A stretch of 11,578 nucleotides of DNA from Limiplasma sp964504385 (GTDB taxonomy: Bacteria; Bacillota; Clostridia; Christensenellales; Aristaeellaceae), in assembly GCA_964504385.1 (NCBI GenBank), contig CAZDEF010000077.1, forward strand, positions 1 to 11,578, in the 5' to 3' direction. A program made the position numbers and the translations under genes. Shown in pieces: positions 1-7,084 of the stretch. Numbering within the stretch: position 1 is the first letter of the stretch; each line of letters opens with the position of its first letter. The notes under the pieces were generated by a model that saw only the letters and a program-made list of their open reading frames with translations, ran no database searches and had not been told where the DNA came from.

Positions 1-500
1 AAGGTGATGATCTTGAGGTTCTTCACGCCGATGATGGCGCGGGCGATCGGCACGAAGTCGGCGATCATGTCGGCGATATCCTCGGCGGTCCCGACGGGAT
101 ACTCGGGAATGTAGCCCTTCAGGTGGCGCATGCCCAGATTGTAGGAGCAGTTGAGCATGCCGCAGTACGCATCGCCGCGGCCGTTGATCATGTCGCCGTC
201 ACCCTCGGCCGCCGCCACGAACATGCAGGGGCCGTCAAAGTTCTTGGCGATCAGGGTCTCGGGGGTCTCGGGGCCAAAGTTGCCCAGGAACACGACCAGC
301 GCGTTGCAGTCGGCGGCGTTCACATCGGCCACGGCCTTGAGCATGTCCTTCTCGTTTTCAACGGTCACGGGACATTCGTAAAGATCGCCCTTGCAGGCCT
401 TGACGATATTGGCGCGGCGCTTTTCAGACAGAGCGATGGGGAAGCAGTCGCGGGAAACGGCGATGATGCCGAGCTTGACCTGAGGAATGTTCTGGATCAT
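1..500 (-). CDS. L-fucose/L-arabinose isomerase family protein (N-terminal part, runs off the window)
   Basis: The first 166 codons of a leftward gene are visible, starting at the ATG at 500; the 3' part lies beyond position 1. An AAGGAG ribosome binding site at 510-515 supports this start. The protein opens with MIQNIPQVKLGIIAVSRDCF and continues with a Rossmann-like alternation of strands and helices, including VVFLGNFGPETPE at about 69-81 and FVAAAEGDGDMINGRGDAYCG at about 94-114. This is the look of the N-terminal domain of the L-fucose/L-arabinose isomerase fold (COG2407-type), not of XylA. Enzymes of this fold interconvert aldoses and ketoses with a divalent metal. The metal ligands lie in the C-terminal part that is not visible. 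It is the last visible gene of the GH3-xylB-DUF4867 operon, so it probably supplies the ketose for XylB. The exact sugar (xylose, arabinose, fucose or another) cannot be read from this fragment. Confidence 0.8.
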   Translation of the reverse strand, partial: MIQNIPQVKLGIIAVSRDCFPIALSEKRRANIVKACKGDLYECPVTVENEKDMLKAVADVNAADCNALVVFLGNFGPETPETLIAKNFDGPCMFVAAAEGDGDMINGRGDAYCGMLNCSYNLGMRHLKGYIPEYPVGTAEDIADMIADFVPIARAIIGVKNLKIIT

Positions 501-548
501 GACAAATCTCTCCTTCTTGTGATGATGGGATGAAAATGACAGAATGAA

Positions 549-568
549 CGGGCGACCCCATTCGCCCG
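549..568 (-). other. GC-rich intercistronic hairpin
   Basis: A perfect 7-bp inverted repeat, CGGGCGA (549-555) and TCGCCCG (562-568), with a 6-nt loop lies in the 83-bp gap between the DUF4867 gene and the isomerase gene. On the minus strand it is followed by a mixed TTCATTCTG tract, not a run of T. It therefore looks more like an mRNA-stabilising or partial-attenuation hairpin inside the operon than a full terminator. Confidence 0.45.
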
Positions 569-583
569 GGAGAAACGAAAGGG

Positions 584-1219
584 TTACAGATCAGCGGCGA
601 TATCAATGTTCTCGCCGATCAGGCCAACGAACGCGCCTTCCGCCGCCTCGCTGGTTTCCGGATGAGCGATGAGCCACTTGTTGCGGGCCCACAGCTGCTT
701 GTCCATCACGTTCACGCCGCCGCCGGGGCGGTGATCGGTGTTGGTGTTCAGGGGCAGGGCGATGAGCACGCGGAAACCCTTGGCGGGGTCAGCATGGCAG
801 GGGGCGTAGTGCAGGGTGGTGGCGTAGCACTCCACCATCACACCGGCGGGCACGCGGAACGCCTTCACATGGGATACGTCCAGCTTTCCCTCGGCGTCCA
901 CATTGCTCAGGGTCGCCACCAGCAGGATGAAGTCATCCGTGCCAAGGTTGAATTCGCTGTCACGATGGTATTCCAGACAGTTCAGCTTGGTGTTGTGGCC
1001 ATTGCAGTAGCCCAGCTGGAAGGGCATGCCGCCGAACAGCGCGCTGCCGATCTCCTCGGCATTGGGCGCGGCGTGCAGACGATCCACCTTGGGCACATAC
1101 GCCACGTTTTCGGGACAGGGGCAGGTGGCCAGCGCTTCCAGAATGCCCTGCACGGGATATCCTTCCACCACACGGCCGTAGGGCTTGAACGCAGGATCGA
1201 ACACGGAATGGATGGTCAT
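584..1219 (-). CDS. DUF4867-type cupin-like protein in the pentose operon
   Basis: A 211-residue soluble protein with no signal peptide or membrane segment. The ATG at 1219 is preceded by AAAGGAG at 1230-1236 with 10 nt spacing. I recognise it as DUF4867-like, a family of unknown function found beside sugar isomerases and FGGY kinases in Clostridia; this assignment is from memory. The centre contains GYCNGHNTKLNCLEYHRDSE (residues 70-89), and later VPAGVMVECYATTLHYAPC (about 123-141). Together these resemble two cupin motifs, with H75, E83, H85, E89 and H137 as possible metal ligands. The fold recalls ureidoglycolate lyase and cupin sugar isomerases, so a role in sugar isomerisation, anomer or lactone handling, or sugar sensing is possible but unproven. 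It sits 36 bp after xylB and 83 bp before the isomerase gene, clearly in one transcription unit. Confidence 0.75.
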   Translation of the reverse strand: MTIHSVFDPAFKPYGRVVEGYPVQGILEALATCPCPENVAYVPKVDRLHAAPNAEEIGSALFGGMPFQLGYCNGHNTKLNCLEYHRDSEFNLGTDDFILLVATLSNVDAEGKLDVSHVKAFRVPAGVMVECYATTLHYAPCHADPAKGFRVLIALPLNTNTDHRPGGGVNVMDKQLWARNKWLIAHPETSEAAEGAFVGLIGENIDIAADL

Positions 1220-1255
1220 GGAACTTTCACTCCTTTATGAAGATCGGTAAAAAGC

Positions 1256-2779
1256 TTACAGCTGAGCCAGCTCGGCATAGCAGTTTTTGAGCGCCGGATA
1301 GAGGGTGAGGAAGTACTGATAGTACTTTTCGTACACCGGCTCGTTGACGGCGATGGGCTGCAGCGGTTCCTTTTCCTCCACCAGCTTGGCGCAGGCTGAA
1401 GGCACATCGGCATACACACCGGCGGCCACGCCGCCCAGAATGGCAGCGCCCAGCGCGGGGCCTTCGCTCACGGTGACGGTCTTGACGGGCATGTGGTACA
1501 CATCCGCCATCATCTGCCGCCAGAAGGGGCTCTTTGCGCCGCCGCCGCAGGCCAGCATGCTTTCAGGCTTCACGCCGAGGGTGCGCATGGTGTCCACATT
1601 CTGGCGCAGGCCGTAGATGATGCCTTCCATCACCGCGCGCAGCAGGTCGCGGCGGGTGTGCATGGCTGTCAGGCCGATGAAAGCGCCGCGGGCATTGTTG
1701 TCCATCAGGGGGCTGCGCTCGCCCATCAGATAGGGCAGATAGAGCAGGCGGTTCGCGCCGATGGGGCTCTGCTCGGCCTCCTGATTGGTCAGCACATAGG
1801 GATCCGATCCCATTTCCTTAGCCGCCTGGATCTCCGCCTGGCAGAACTGATCGCGGAACCACTTCAGGCCCAGACCGGCAGACAGCACGCAGGCGAAGTT
1901 GACGTATTCGCCGGGAATGCAGGAGCAGAACGCATGCACGCGGCCTTCCGGCTCAATGTTGACCTCGGGCGAATGGGCAAACACCACGCCGCTGGTGCCG
2001 ATGGTGGTGAACGCCTTGCCGGGCACCACCACACCGGTGCCCACGGCGGCGCACATGTTATCACCGCCGCCGCCAGCCACTACCGTACCGGCAGCCAGCC
2101 CGGTCAGCTTCGCGGCTTCTTCGGTGATCGTGCCGCCCACGCCGGTGGATTCGATCAGCTCAGGCAGCAGCGCGGCGTCCAGCTCCAGCTTTGATAAGAT
2201 CTCTTCGCTCCACTGGCGGGACTTGAGCTCCAGCAGATTGGTGCCGGAGGCGTCGGAGATCTCCTGCTTGATCTCGCCGGTCAGGCGATAGCGCACATAA
2301 TCCTTGGGCAGCATGATGTGACGCACCTTGGCCCACACTTCGGGCTCATGGTTGCGCACCCAAAGCACCTTGCAGGCGGTGAAGCCGGTCAGGGCGGGGT
2401 TGCCGGCCAGCTCGATGAGGCGTTCACGGCCCACCTTGGCGTGGATCTCGTCGCATTCAGCCTGCGTGCGGCCATCGCACCAGATGATGGATTTGCGGAG
2501 CACCTTGCCGTTTTCATCGGTCAGCACCAGACCATGCATCTGGCCGCTGATGCCCAGTCCCTTCACGTCGGCGGGATCTACCCCGCTTTGGCTCAGCACG
2601 GTGCGGATGGTATCCTTCGCAGCGTTCCACCAGTCGTCGGCATCCTGCTCCGCCCAGCCGTTATGGGGCTGATACAGGGGATATTCGATGGTAGCGCTGG
2701 CAATGGCATTGCCCTCTGTATCGAACAGCACGGTTTTGGTACCCGAGGTACCAAGGTCTACACCCAGCAGATAGTTCAT
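1256..2779 (-). CDS. xylB: Xylulokinase (FGGY family)
   Basis: A 507-residue cytoplasmic sugar kinase that phosphorylates D-xylulose with ATP to give D-xylulose 5-phosphate. The ATG at 2779 has AGGAGG at 2788-2793. FGGY hallmarks are in order: the N-terminal phosphate loop GVDLGTSGTKT (6-16), the substrate-site GQMHG (79-83), KDYVRYRLTGE (159-169), DASGT (176-180), the GGGGDN segment with likely catalytic base D240, GTSG (261-264) and the C-terminal CGGGAKSPFWRQMMADVY segment (about 411-428) of the second nucleotide-binding lobe. The length is usual for XylB (about 480-510). It lies 27 bp downstream of the GH3 gene and 36 bp upstream of the DUF4867 gene. FGGY substrate specificity is difficult to read from sequence; a related pentulose or deoxyketose such as L-fuculose is possible, but the overall match is to XylB. 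Confidence 0.92.
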   Translation of the reverse strand: MNYLLGVDLGTSGTKTVLFDTEGNAIASATIEYPLYQPHNGWAEQDADDWWNAAKDTIRTVLSQSGVDPADVKGLGISGQMHGLVLTDENGKVLRKSIIWCDGRTQAECDEIHAKVGRERLIELAGNPALTGFTACKVLWVRNHEPEVWAKVRHIMLPKDYVRYRLTGEIKQEISDASGTNLLELKSRQWSEEILSKLELDAALLPELIESTGVGGTITEEAAKLTGLAAGTVVAGGGGDNMCAAVGTGVVVPGKAFTTIGTSGVVFAHSPEVNIEPEGRVHAFCSCIPGEYVNFACVLSAGLGLKWFRDQFCQAEIQAAKEMGSDPYVLTNQEAEQSPIGANRLLYLPYLMGERSPLMDNNARGAFIGLTAMHTRRDLLRAVMEGIIYGLRQNVDTMRTLGVKPESMLACGGGAKSPFWRQMMADVYHMPVKTVTVSEGPALGAAILGGVAAGVYADVPSACAKLVEEKEPLQPIAVNEPVYEKYYQYFLTLYPALKNCYAELAQL

Positions 2780-2806
2780 GGTCGTTTCCTCCTGACAGGT
2801 CTTGGT

Positions 2807-4906
2807 TTAGCAGTCGATGCGCACAGACTTGTGGCCGGTCAGCCGCTCGGTCAGCGCGTCGGGCTGGCCCATGCCCACATAGAACACGGCACGGCCTTCC
2901 GGCACACGCTCGCCGTTTTCGTTGACCACCAGCAGCTGGCTGTCCTTCACCGTCAGTTCGACCTTCACGGTCTCACCGGCGGGGCAGTCGAACCGCTGGA
3001 ATGCGCACAGACGGGGATGGAGAGGAGCGTTTGCGCTGCCCTCGTTCTGGCAGTATACCTGCACCACTTCCTGCGTGCTGACTACGCCGGCGTTGCTGAT
3101 CTCAGCGGTGATCTTCCAGCCGCAGCCGCATGCGCAGCGCTGGGCGGAGGCGTTCTTTACGCTTACATCGCCATAGGTGAGGCCGAAGCCGAACGGGTAG
3201 AGCGGCTCTCCCTCAAAATAGCGATAGGTGCGGCCCTGCATGCTGTAATCGGTAAAAGCGGGCATATCGTCCAGCTGTGCGTTGCGGTAGAAGGTGAGGG
3301 GCAGCTTGCCGGAGGGAGAAGCCTTGCCCAGCAGCAGATCGGCCACGGCCTTGCCGCCGCGCGCGCCGGGATACCACGCCAGCAGCACGGCGTTGGCCTT
3401 GTCGGCCGCCTCGCCCAGATCGATGGCGCTGCCCGCGATGAGGCAGATGACGGTGGGCTTGCCCACGGCCAGCACGGCGTCCATCATCCTGCGCTGGCAG
3501 GCGGGCAGCAGCAGATCCAGTTTGTCGCCGGAGGCGGACTGGTTGCCGGTATCGCCCTGCTCGCCTTCGAGGGTCTCGTCCAGACCCACGCACAGCACCA
3601 CGGCATCGCTCATTTTGGCCACGGTGACGGCTTCGGAAATGCGGTCGTCCTCATAGGCCAGCCCTTCGGTCTTGCCGCGCCACAGGTGGCTGCCCTCGGA
3701 GAACAGCACGCGCGCCTTGCCCTCCAGCGCATCCTGCAGGCCCTCGGCAACGGTGATGTAGCGGGAGGACGTGCCGTGGTAGTTGCCCACGAGCGCTGCG
3801 CGGCTGTTGGCGTTGGGGCCGATCACGCCCAGCGTGCGGATCTTATCGGCATCCAGCGGCAGCAGGCCGTCATTCTTGAGCAGCACGCAGCTCTTGAGGG
3901 TGGCTTCGTGCGCCTTGGCAATGTGCTCGTCGCATTCTACCTTTTCGTAGGGGATATCGTCGTATTCGCTGCCTTCCATGATGCCCAGCATGTACCGGGT
4001 GGCGAACAGGCGCTCAGCCGCCAGACGGATCTGCTCCTCGGTGACCAGCCCCTTTTCATAGGCCTTCATCATGTACAGGTAGGTGTTGCCGCAGTTGACA
4101 TCGCAGCCGTTCTTCAGCGCCAGCGCGGCGGATTCCTCCGGCGTATCGGTGACATGGTGATACTGATGGAAATCGCTGATGGCCCAGCAGTCGCTCACAA
4201 AATGACCTTCGAAGCCCCACTTGCCGCGCAGCGTGTCCACCATCAGCTTGCTGTGGCCGCAGCAGGGTTCGCCGTTGGTGCGGTTGTAAGCGCCCATCAC
4301 GGCTTCCACCTTGGCGTCCTTCACCAGCGCTTCGAATGCGGGCAGATAGGTCTCCTCCATGTCCTTGGCGCTGGCCACGGCGTTGAAGCGGTGACGCTCG
4401 CCCTCGGGGCCGGAGTGCACGGCAAAGTGCTTGGCGCACGCGGCAGATTTCAGGGTCTCGCCGTCGCCCTGCAGACCGCGCACATAGGCCTTGCCCATCT
4501 CGGCCGTCAGGCAGGGATCCTCACCATAGGTCTCATGGCCGCGGCCCCAGCGGGGATCGCGGAAAATGTTGATATTGGGGCTCCAGAAGGTGAGGCCTTT
4601 GTAGATGTCCCGGTCGCCCAACGCGCTCAAAGCGTTGTACTTGGCGCGGCCCTCGGTAGCGGCGATATCGCCCAGCGCTTCCACAAGATCCGCGTCAAAG
4701 GTGGCGGCAAGGCCGATGGCCTGCGGAAAGCTGGTGGCGATACCGGCGCGCGCTACGCCGTGCAGCGCCTCGTTCCACCAGTTGTAGGCGGGCACGCCCA
4801 GCCGCTCCACAGCGGGCGCGTCATAGCGCAGCTGGCTGGCGGCTTCCTCCACTGTCATTTGGGCAACCAATGCTTTGGCCTTCTCGCGGGCCTGCTCTCT
4901 GTTCAT
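2807..4906 (-). CDS. Glycoside hydrolase family 3, beta-xylosidase-like, cytoplasmic
   Basis: A 699-residue GH3 enzyme, first gene of the pentose operon. I chose the ATG at 4906 because AAAGGAG lies at 4917-4923 (10 nt spacing) and homology begins there; the open frame continues upstream to 5359 but crosses the promoter. The N-terminal TIM barrel (about 1-315) carries YNWWNEALHGVA (41-52), the substrate-site KH pair (159-160) and the nucleophile D239 in FVSDCW. The C-terminal alpha/beta sandwich (about 335-575) holds GLDETLEGEQGD (441-452), with E447 or E449 the likely acid/base. A fibronectin III-like tail covers about 580-690. The architecture and the YNWW.EALHG signature match GH3 beta-xylosidases better than beta-glucosidases. 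There is no signal peptide, so it should act on imported oligosaccharides or glycosides. Neighbouring xylB supports release of xylose, though arabinosidase or glucosidase side activity is possible. Confidence 0.9.
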   Translation of the reverse strand: MNREQAREKAKALVAQMTVEEAASQLRYDAPAVERLGVPAYNWWNEALHGVARAGIATSFPQAIGLAATFDADLVEALGDIAATEGRAKYNALSALGDRDIYKGLTFWSPNINIFRDPRWGRGHETYGEDPCLTAEMGKAYVRGLQGDGETLKSAACAKHFAVHSGPEGERHRFNAVASAKDMEETYLPAFEALVKDAKVEAVMGAYNRTNGEPCCGHSKLMVDTLRGKWGFEGHFVSDCWAISDFHQYHHVTDTPEESAALALKNGCDVNCGNTYLYMMKAYEKGLVTEEQIRLAAERLFATRYMLGIMEGSEYDDIPYEKVECDEHIAKAHEATLKSCVLLKNDGLLPLDADKIRTLGVIGPNANSRAALVGNYHGTSSRYITVAEGLQDALEGKARVLFSEGSHLWRGKTEGLAYEDDRISEAVTVAKMSDAVVLCVGLDETLEGEQGDTGNQSASGDKLDLLLPACQRRMMDAVLAVGKPTVICLIAGSAIDLGEAADKANAVLLAWYPGARGGKAVADLLLGKASPSGKLPLTFYRNAQLDDMPAFTDYSMQGRTYRYFEGEPLYPFGFGLTYGDVSVKNASAQRCACGCGWKITAEISNAGVVSTQEVVQVYCQNEGSANAPLHPRLCAFQRFDCPAGETVKVELTVKDSQLLVVNENGERVPEGRAVFYVGMGQPDALTERLTGHKSVRIDC

Positions 4907-4941
4907 CAGAAGATCGCTCCTTTCAGGATACGGCGGTTGCT

Positions 4942-4958
4942 GTGCGGCCATGCCGCGC
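4942..4958 (-). other. Small hairpin in the GH3 mRNA leader
   Basis: GTGCGGC (4942-4948) and GCCGCGC (4952-4958) form a 7-bp stem with one G-T wobble and a 3-nt loop, about 19 bp upstream of the GH3 ribosome binding site. It has no T tract, so it is not a terminator. It may protect the 5' end of the mRNA or have no role. Confidence 0.3.
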
Positions 4959-4989
4959 AGTGAAAATGCAGATGTGCAGTTCATGACAG

Positions 4990-5004
4990 AACCGGTTTCG
5001 AAAC
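4990..5004 (-). promoter_or_regulatory. Palindromic operator candidate (LacI/GalR-like) downstream of the GH3 promoter
   Basis: Two overlapping perfect palindromes, AACCGGTT (4990-4997) and GTTTCGAAAC (4995-5004), lie about 13-27 bp downstream of the predicted transcription start of the GH3-xylB operon. CG-centred palindromes of this kind are typical LacI/GalR-family operators, and a repressor bound here would block early elongation. The regulator gene is not in the window and no catabolite-responsive element consensus is matched, so the protein partner is inference. Confidence 0.5.
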
Positions 5005-5023
5005 AACATTTAATAACAAGTCT

Positions 5024-5052
5024 ATCATAAGATCCTTGGCGCTTCTTGTCAA
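5024..5052 (-). promoter_or_regulatory. Sigma-A promoter of the GH3-xylB-DUF4867-isomerase operon
   Basis: On the minus strand a perfect -35 TTGACA (5047-5052) is separated by exactly 17 bp from TATGAT (5024-5029), one base off the -10 consensus. Transcription should start near 5017, giving a leader of about 110 nt before the GH3 start at 4906. A near-consensus promoter with operator palindromes just downstream fits an inducible, repressor-controlled catabolic operon. Confidence 0.85.
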
Positions 5053-5120
5053 GATGGGAATGGCGGAAAAGGGAAGGAAAATGTTGATGGGAAGCGCGTT
5101 TGCCGCCCGCCCAGGCAGAT

Positions 5121-5166
5121 AAAACAGGAACCTGACCGCAACGTGGCGCTGCAGCAGGTTCCTGTT
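5121..5166 (-). terminator. Intrinsic terminator of rny
   Basis: A perfect 12-bp inverted repeat, AACAGGAACCTG (5123-5134) and CAGGTTCCTGTT (5155-5166), encloses a 20-nt loop and begins 9 bp after the rny stop codon. On the minus strand the stem runs into TTTT, a short U tract, so termination may be moderate. It separates rny from the pentose operon, which has its own promoter. Confidence 0.75.
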
Positions 5167-5175
5167 GGTTTTGGG

Positions 5176-6717
5176 TTATTTGGCGTATTCCGTGGAGCGG
5201 GTCTCGCGAATCACGTTCACGCGGATCTGGCCGGGATATTCCATTTCCTTTTCGATGCGCTTGGCCACTTCCTTGGCCAGCACCTTGGTGCCCTCGTCGG
5301 TGATATCCTCGGGCTTGACCATGATGCGCACTTCGCGGCCGGACTGGATGGCAAAGCACTTTTCCACACCGGGGAAGGAATTGGCGATCTCCTCCAGCTT
5401 CTCCAGACGCTTGATGTAGTTTTCCAAGCTCTCGCGGCGTGCGCCGGGGCGGGCGGCGGAGATCGCATCGGCAGCCTGCACGAGCACGGCTTCGATGGTC
5501 TGGGGCTCCACATCATTGTGGTGCGCCAGAATGGCGTGGATAACGTCGGGGCTCTCGCGGTACTTGCGGGCCAGCTCGGCGCCCAGCGTCACGTGCGTGC
5601 CCTCGGCTTCGTGGTCAACACCCTTGCCGATGTCGTGCAGCAGACCTGCGCGCTTGGCCAGCGCCACATCCGCGCCCAGCTCGGCAGCCATCATACCGGC
5701 CAGATGACTGACCTCGATGGAGTGCTTGAGCACGTTCTGACCGTAGGAGGTGCGGTAGCGCAGGCGGCCCAAGATCTTGACCAGCTCATGGTGGATGCCG
5801 TGCTGATGCGTTTCGAACACGGCCTGTTCACCGGCTTCGCGAATCTGCTGATCCACTTCCTTGCGGGCTTTTTCCACCATTTCCTCAATGCGGGCGGGGT
5901 GGATGCGGCCGTCCATGATGAGACGCTCCACAGCGATGCGGGCAATCTCGCGGCGGACGGGATCGAAGGCGGACACGATGACGGCCTCGGGCGTATCATC
6001 AATGATGAGGTCTACGCCGGTGGCGGTCTCAAGGGCGCGGATGTTGCGGCCCTCGCGGCCGATGATGCGGCCCTTCATATCGTCGTTGGGCAGGTTGATG
6101 ACGGAAACGGTGGTTTCAGCCACATGGTCGGAGGCGCATTTCTGAATGGCCAATGCGATGATGTTGCGCGCTTTTTTCTCCGCCTCGTCGCGGGCGCGGC
6201 TTTCGATCTCGCGCACCATGGCGGCGGCGTCGTGATACGCGTCCTTCTGGATGCGGCTCACCAGCATCTGGCAGGCCTCGTCCTGCGTCATGGCCGCGAT
6301 GCGCTCCAGCTCGGCCATCTGCTTCTGCTCACCGGCAGCCAGCTCCTCCTCCTGCGCGTGCAGGTCGGCCTGCTTCTGGGCGATGGCTTCCTCGCGCTTT
6401 TCCAGCGCGTCCAGCTTCTTGTCGAGGCTCTCTTCGCGCTGCTGCACGCGGCGTTCGCTGCGCTGCACTTCGGCGCGGCGGTCGCGGCATTCGCGGTCCA
6501 GTTCGGTCTTGAGGCGAAGCACTTCTTCCTTGGCTTCCAGAATGGTTTCCTTCTTCTTCTCGTCAGCCTTGCGCTGGGCGTCCTCGAGAAGGTTCTGGGC
6601 ATATTCTTCGGTACGGCCGATCTTCTTTTCACTGGCCTGCTTGCGGTATTGATAGCCGCCTGCAGCGCCCAGAGCGGCCGTGACGATCGCGATCAAAAGC
6701 GTTACCAAAACGTTCAT
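5176..6717 (-). CDS. rny: Ribonuclease Y
   Basis: A 513-residue membrane-anchored endoribonuclease that starts mRNA decay in Bacillota. Order of parts: an N-terminal membrane segment (about 3-22), a long charged coiled coil (about 28-195), a KH RNA-binding domain with GRIIGREGRNIR (216-227), and an HD phosphohydrolase domain with VLKHSIEVSHL (329-339) and the catalytic pair H361-D362 in LLHDIGKGVDHEAEG. The C-terminal ending and total length match the family (about 510-520). I chose the ATG at 6717 because it puts the membrane anchor at the extreme N-terminus. Its AAAGGAG is 13 nt upstream, rather distant; an in-frame TTG closer to it is too near the site to be used. No convincing promoter lies in the 83 bp between this start and the upstream RNA terminator, so expression may rely on read-through. 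Confidence 0.96.
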   Translation of the reverse strand: MNVLVTLLIAIVTAALGAAGGYQYRKQASEKKIGRTEEYAQNLLEDAQRKADEKKKETILEAKEEVLRLKTELDRECRDRRAEVQRSERRVQQREESLDKKLDALEKREEAIAQKQADLHAQEEELAAGEQKQMAELERIAAMTQDEACQMLVSRIQKDAYHDAAAMVREIESRARDEAEKKARNIIALAIQKCASDHVAETTVSVINLPNDDMKGRIIGREGRNIRALETATGVDLIIDDTPEAVIVSAFDPVRREIARIAVERLIMDGRIHPARIEEMVEKARKEVDQQIREAGEQAVFETHQHGIHHELVKILGRLRYRTSYGQNVLKHSIEVSHLAGMMAAELGADVALAKRAGLLHDIGKGVDHEAEGTHVTLGAELARKYRESPDVIHAILAHHNDVEPQTIEAVLVQAADAISAARPGARRESLENYIKRLEKLEEIANSFPGVEKCFAIQSGREVRIMVKPEDITDEGTKVLAKEVAKRIEKEMEYPGQIRVNVIRETRSTEYAK

Positions 6718-6784
6718 GGATCCTGTCAAACTCCTTTCTGCATTTTTCTCTGTGTTGATTGCTCTTCTCCGGAACCGTCCTTTC

Positions 6785-6799
6785 GTTTCGGAACGAAAC
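6785..6799 (-). other. Short hairpin between the RNA terminator and rny
   Basis: GTTTCG (6785-6790) and CGAAAC (6794-6799) form a perfect 6-bp stem with a 3-nt loop immediately after the T tract of the upstream terminator. It shares the GTTTCG...GAAAC arms with the operator candidate at 4995-5004; this may be chance. It could be part of the rny leader or a protein-binding site. Confidence 0.35.
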
Positions 6800-6831
6800 A
6801 AAAAAGCCGGCGGGCAAAAAGCCCATACGGC
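6800..6831 (-). terminator. Intrinsic terminator ending the structured RNA upstream of rny
   Basis: On the minus strand GCCG (6828-6831) and GGGC (6821-6824) pair with GCCC (6812-6815) and CGGC (6806-6809) around a TTTTT loop, with a small internal loop between the two helices. The hairpin is followed directly by six T residues (6800-6805). This is a good rho-independent terminator for the RNA that starts near 7078. Its outer GCCG arm overlaps the 3' arm of the RNA's closing stem, so the two structures exclude each other. Confidence 0.8.
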
Positions 6832-7078
6832 CGAATGTTGATTCGCTTTTTCGGTTGCACGCAGAAACCTCTCCTGAACACATCAGAAGCGGTGTATGAA
6901 GGCTCCTTCTCCGAAGGGGGAGATCAAAACGTGCAAACCCGGTTCATATACCCAAACGCCAGCAGGCGTTCCTTGAAGCAAAACCCGTACCGCAGGGGCG
7001 GCATGGGGAAAGCAGGCGGGAATATATTTCGCAAAACAGCAAGGCTTTCGCCGGGGGCGATAAACCTATTCAGCCGAC
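6800..7078 (-). ncRNA. Structured RNA of about 275 nt: small RNA or riboswitch-like rny leader
   Basis: A consensus promoter and an intrinsic terminator bound a gene-free, heavily base-paired transcript. Helices found by hand: a closing stem CGGCUGAAU (7068-7076) with AUUCGGCCG (6828-6836), including one U-G pair; a GGC-GAAA-GCC tetraloop hairpin at 7043-7052; UAUAU-U-CCC (7018-7026) with GGG-U-AUAUG (6945-6953); UGCCGC-CCCU-GCGGUA (6988-7003); AACGCC-UGCU-GGCGUU (6955-6970); GGUUUGCACG (6930-6939) with CGUGCAACC (6853-6861), one bulge; and CCUUC-GGA-GAAGG (6905-6917). No 6S hallmark I know, no SRP GGAAGGAAGCAG, no RNase P GAGGAAAGUCC, no tmRNA ends and no T-box GGGUGG sequence was found. It may act in trans as a stable RNA or in cis on rny. 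The class is unknown to me. Confidence 0.65.
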
Positions 7079-7084
7079 TATCCT

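Noticed and set aside
2318..4963. 881-codon open frame on the plus strand opposite xylB and the GH3 gene
   Set aside because: It is antisense to two genes with clear catalytic motifs, its translation is low-complexity (rich in H, G, A, Q) and it has no family resemblance. Long antisense frames are expected from GC-rich codon usage.
5085..5105. Catabolite-responsive element near GGGAAGCGCGTTTGCC upstream of the GH3 promoter
   Set aside because: The spacing between TG and AA is one base too long for the consensus, and the site lies upstream of the -35; the match is too weak.
4907..5359. N-terminal extension of the GH3 open frame
   Set aside because: The extension runs through the operon promoter, the rny terminator and the 3' end of rny. 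A good ribosome binding site and family homology both begin at 4906.
6924..7004. 26-codon frame (MPPLRYGF...) inside the structured RNA, as a leader peptide
   Set aside because: No ribosome binding site precedes the ATG, and the frame runs through several helices of the RNA; it is more likely an accident of a structured RNA gene.
6800..7078. Assignment of the RNA to 6S, SRP, RNase P, tmRNA or a T-box
   Set aside because: The diagnostic sequences (SRP GGAAGGAAGCAG, RNase P GAGGAAAGUCC, tmRNA ends, T-box GGGUGG) are missing, and the fold is branched and not the single rod with a central bubble expected for 6S. A very divergent member cannot be excluded.
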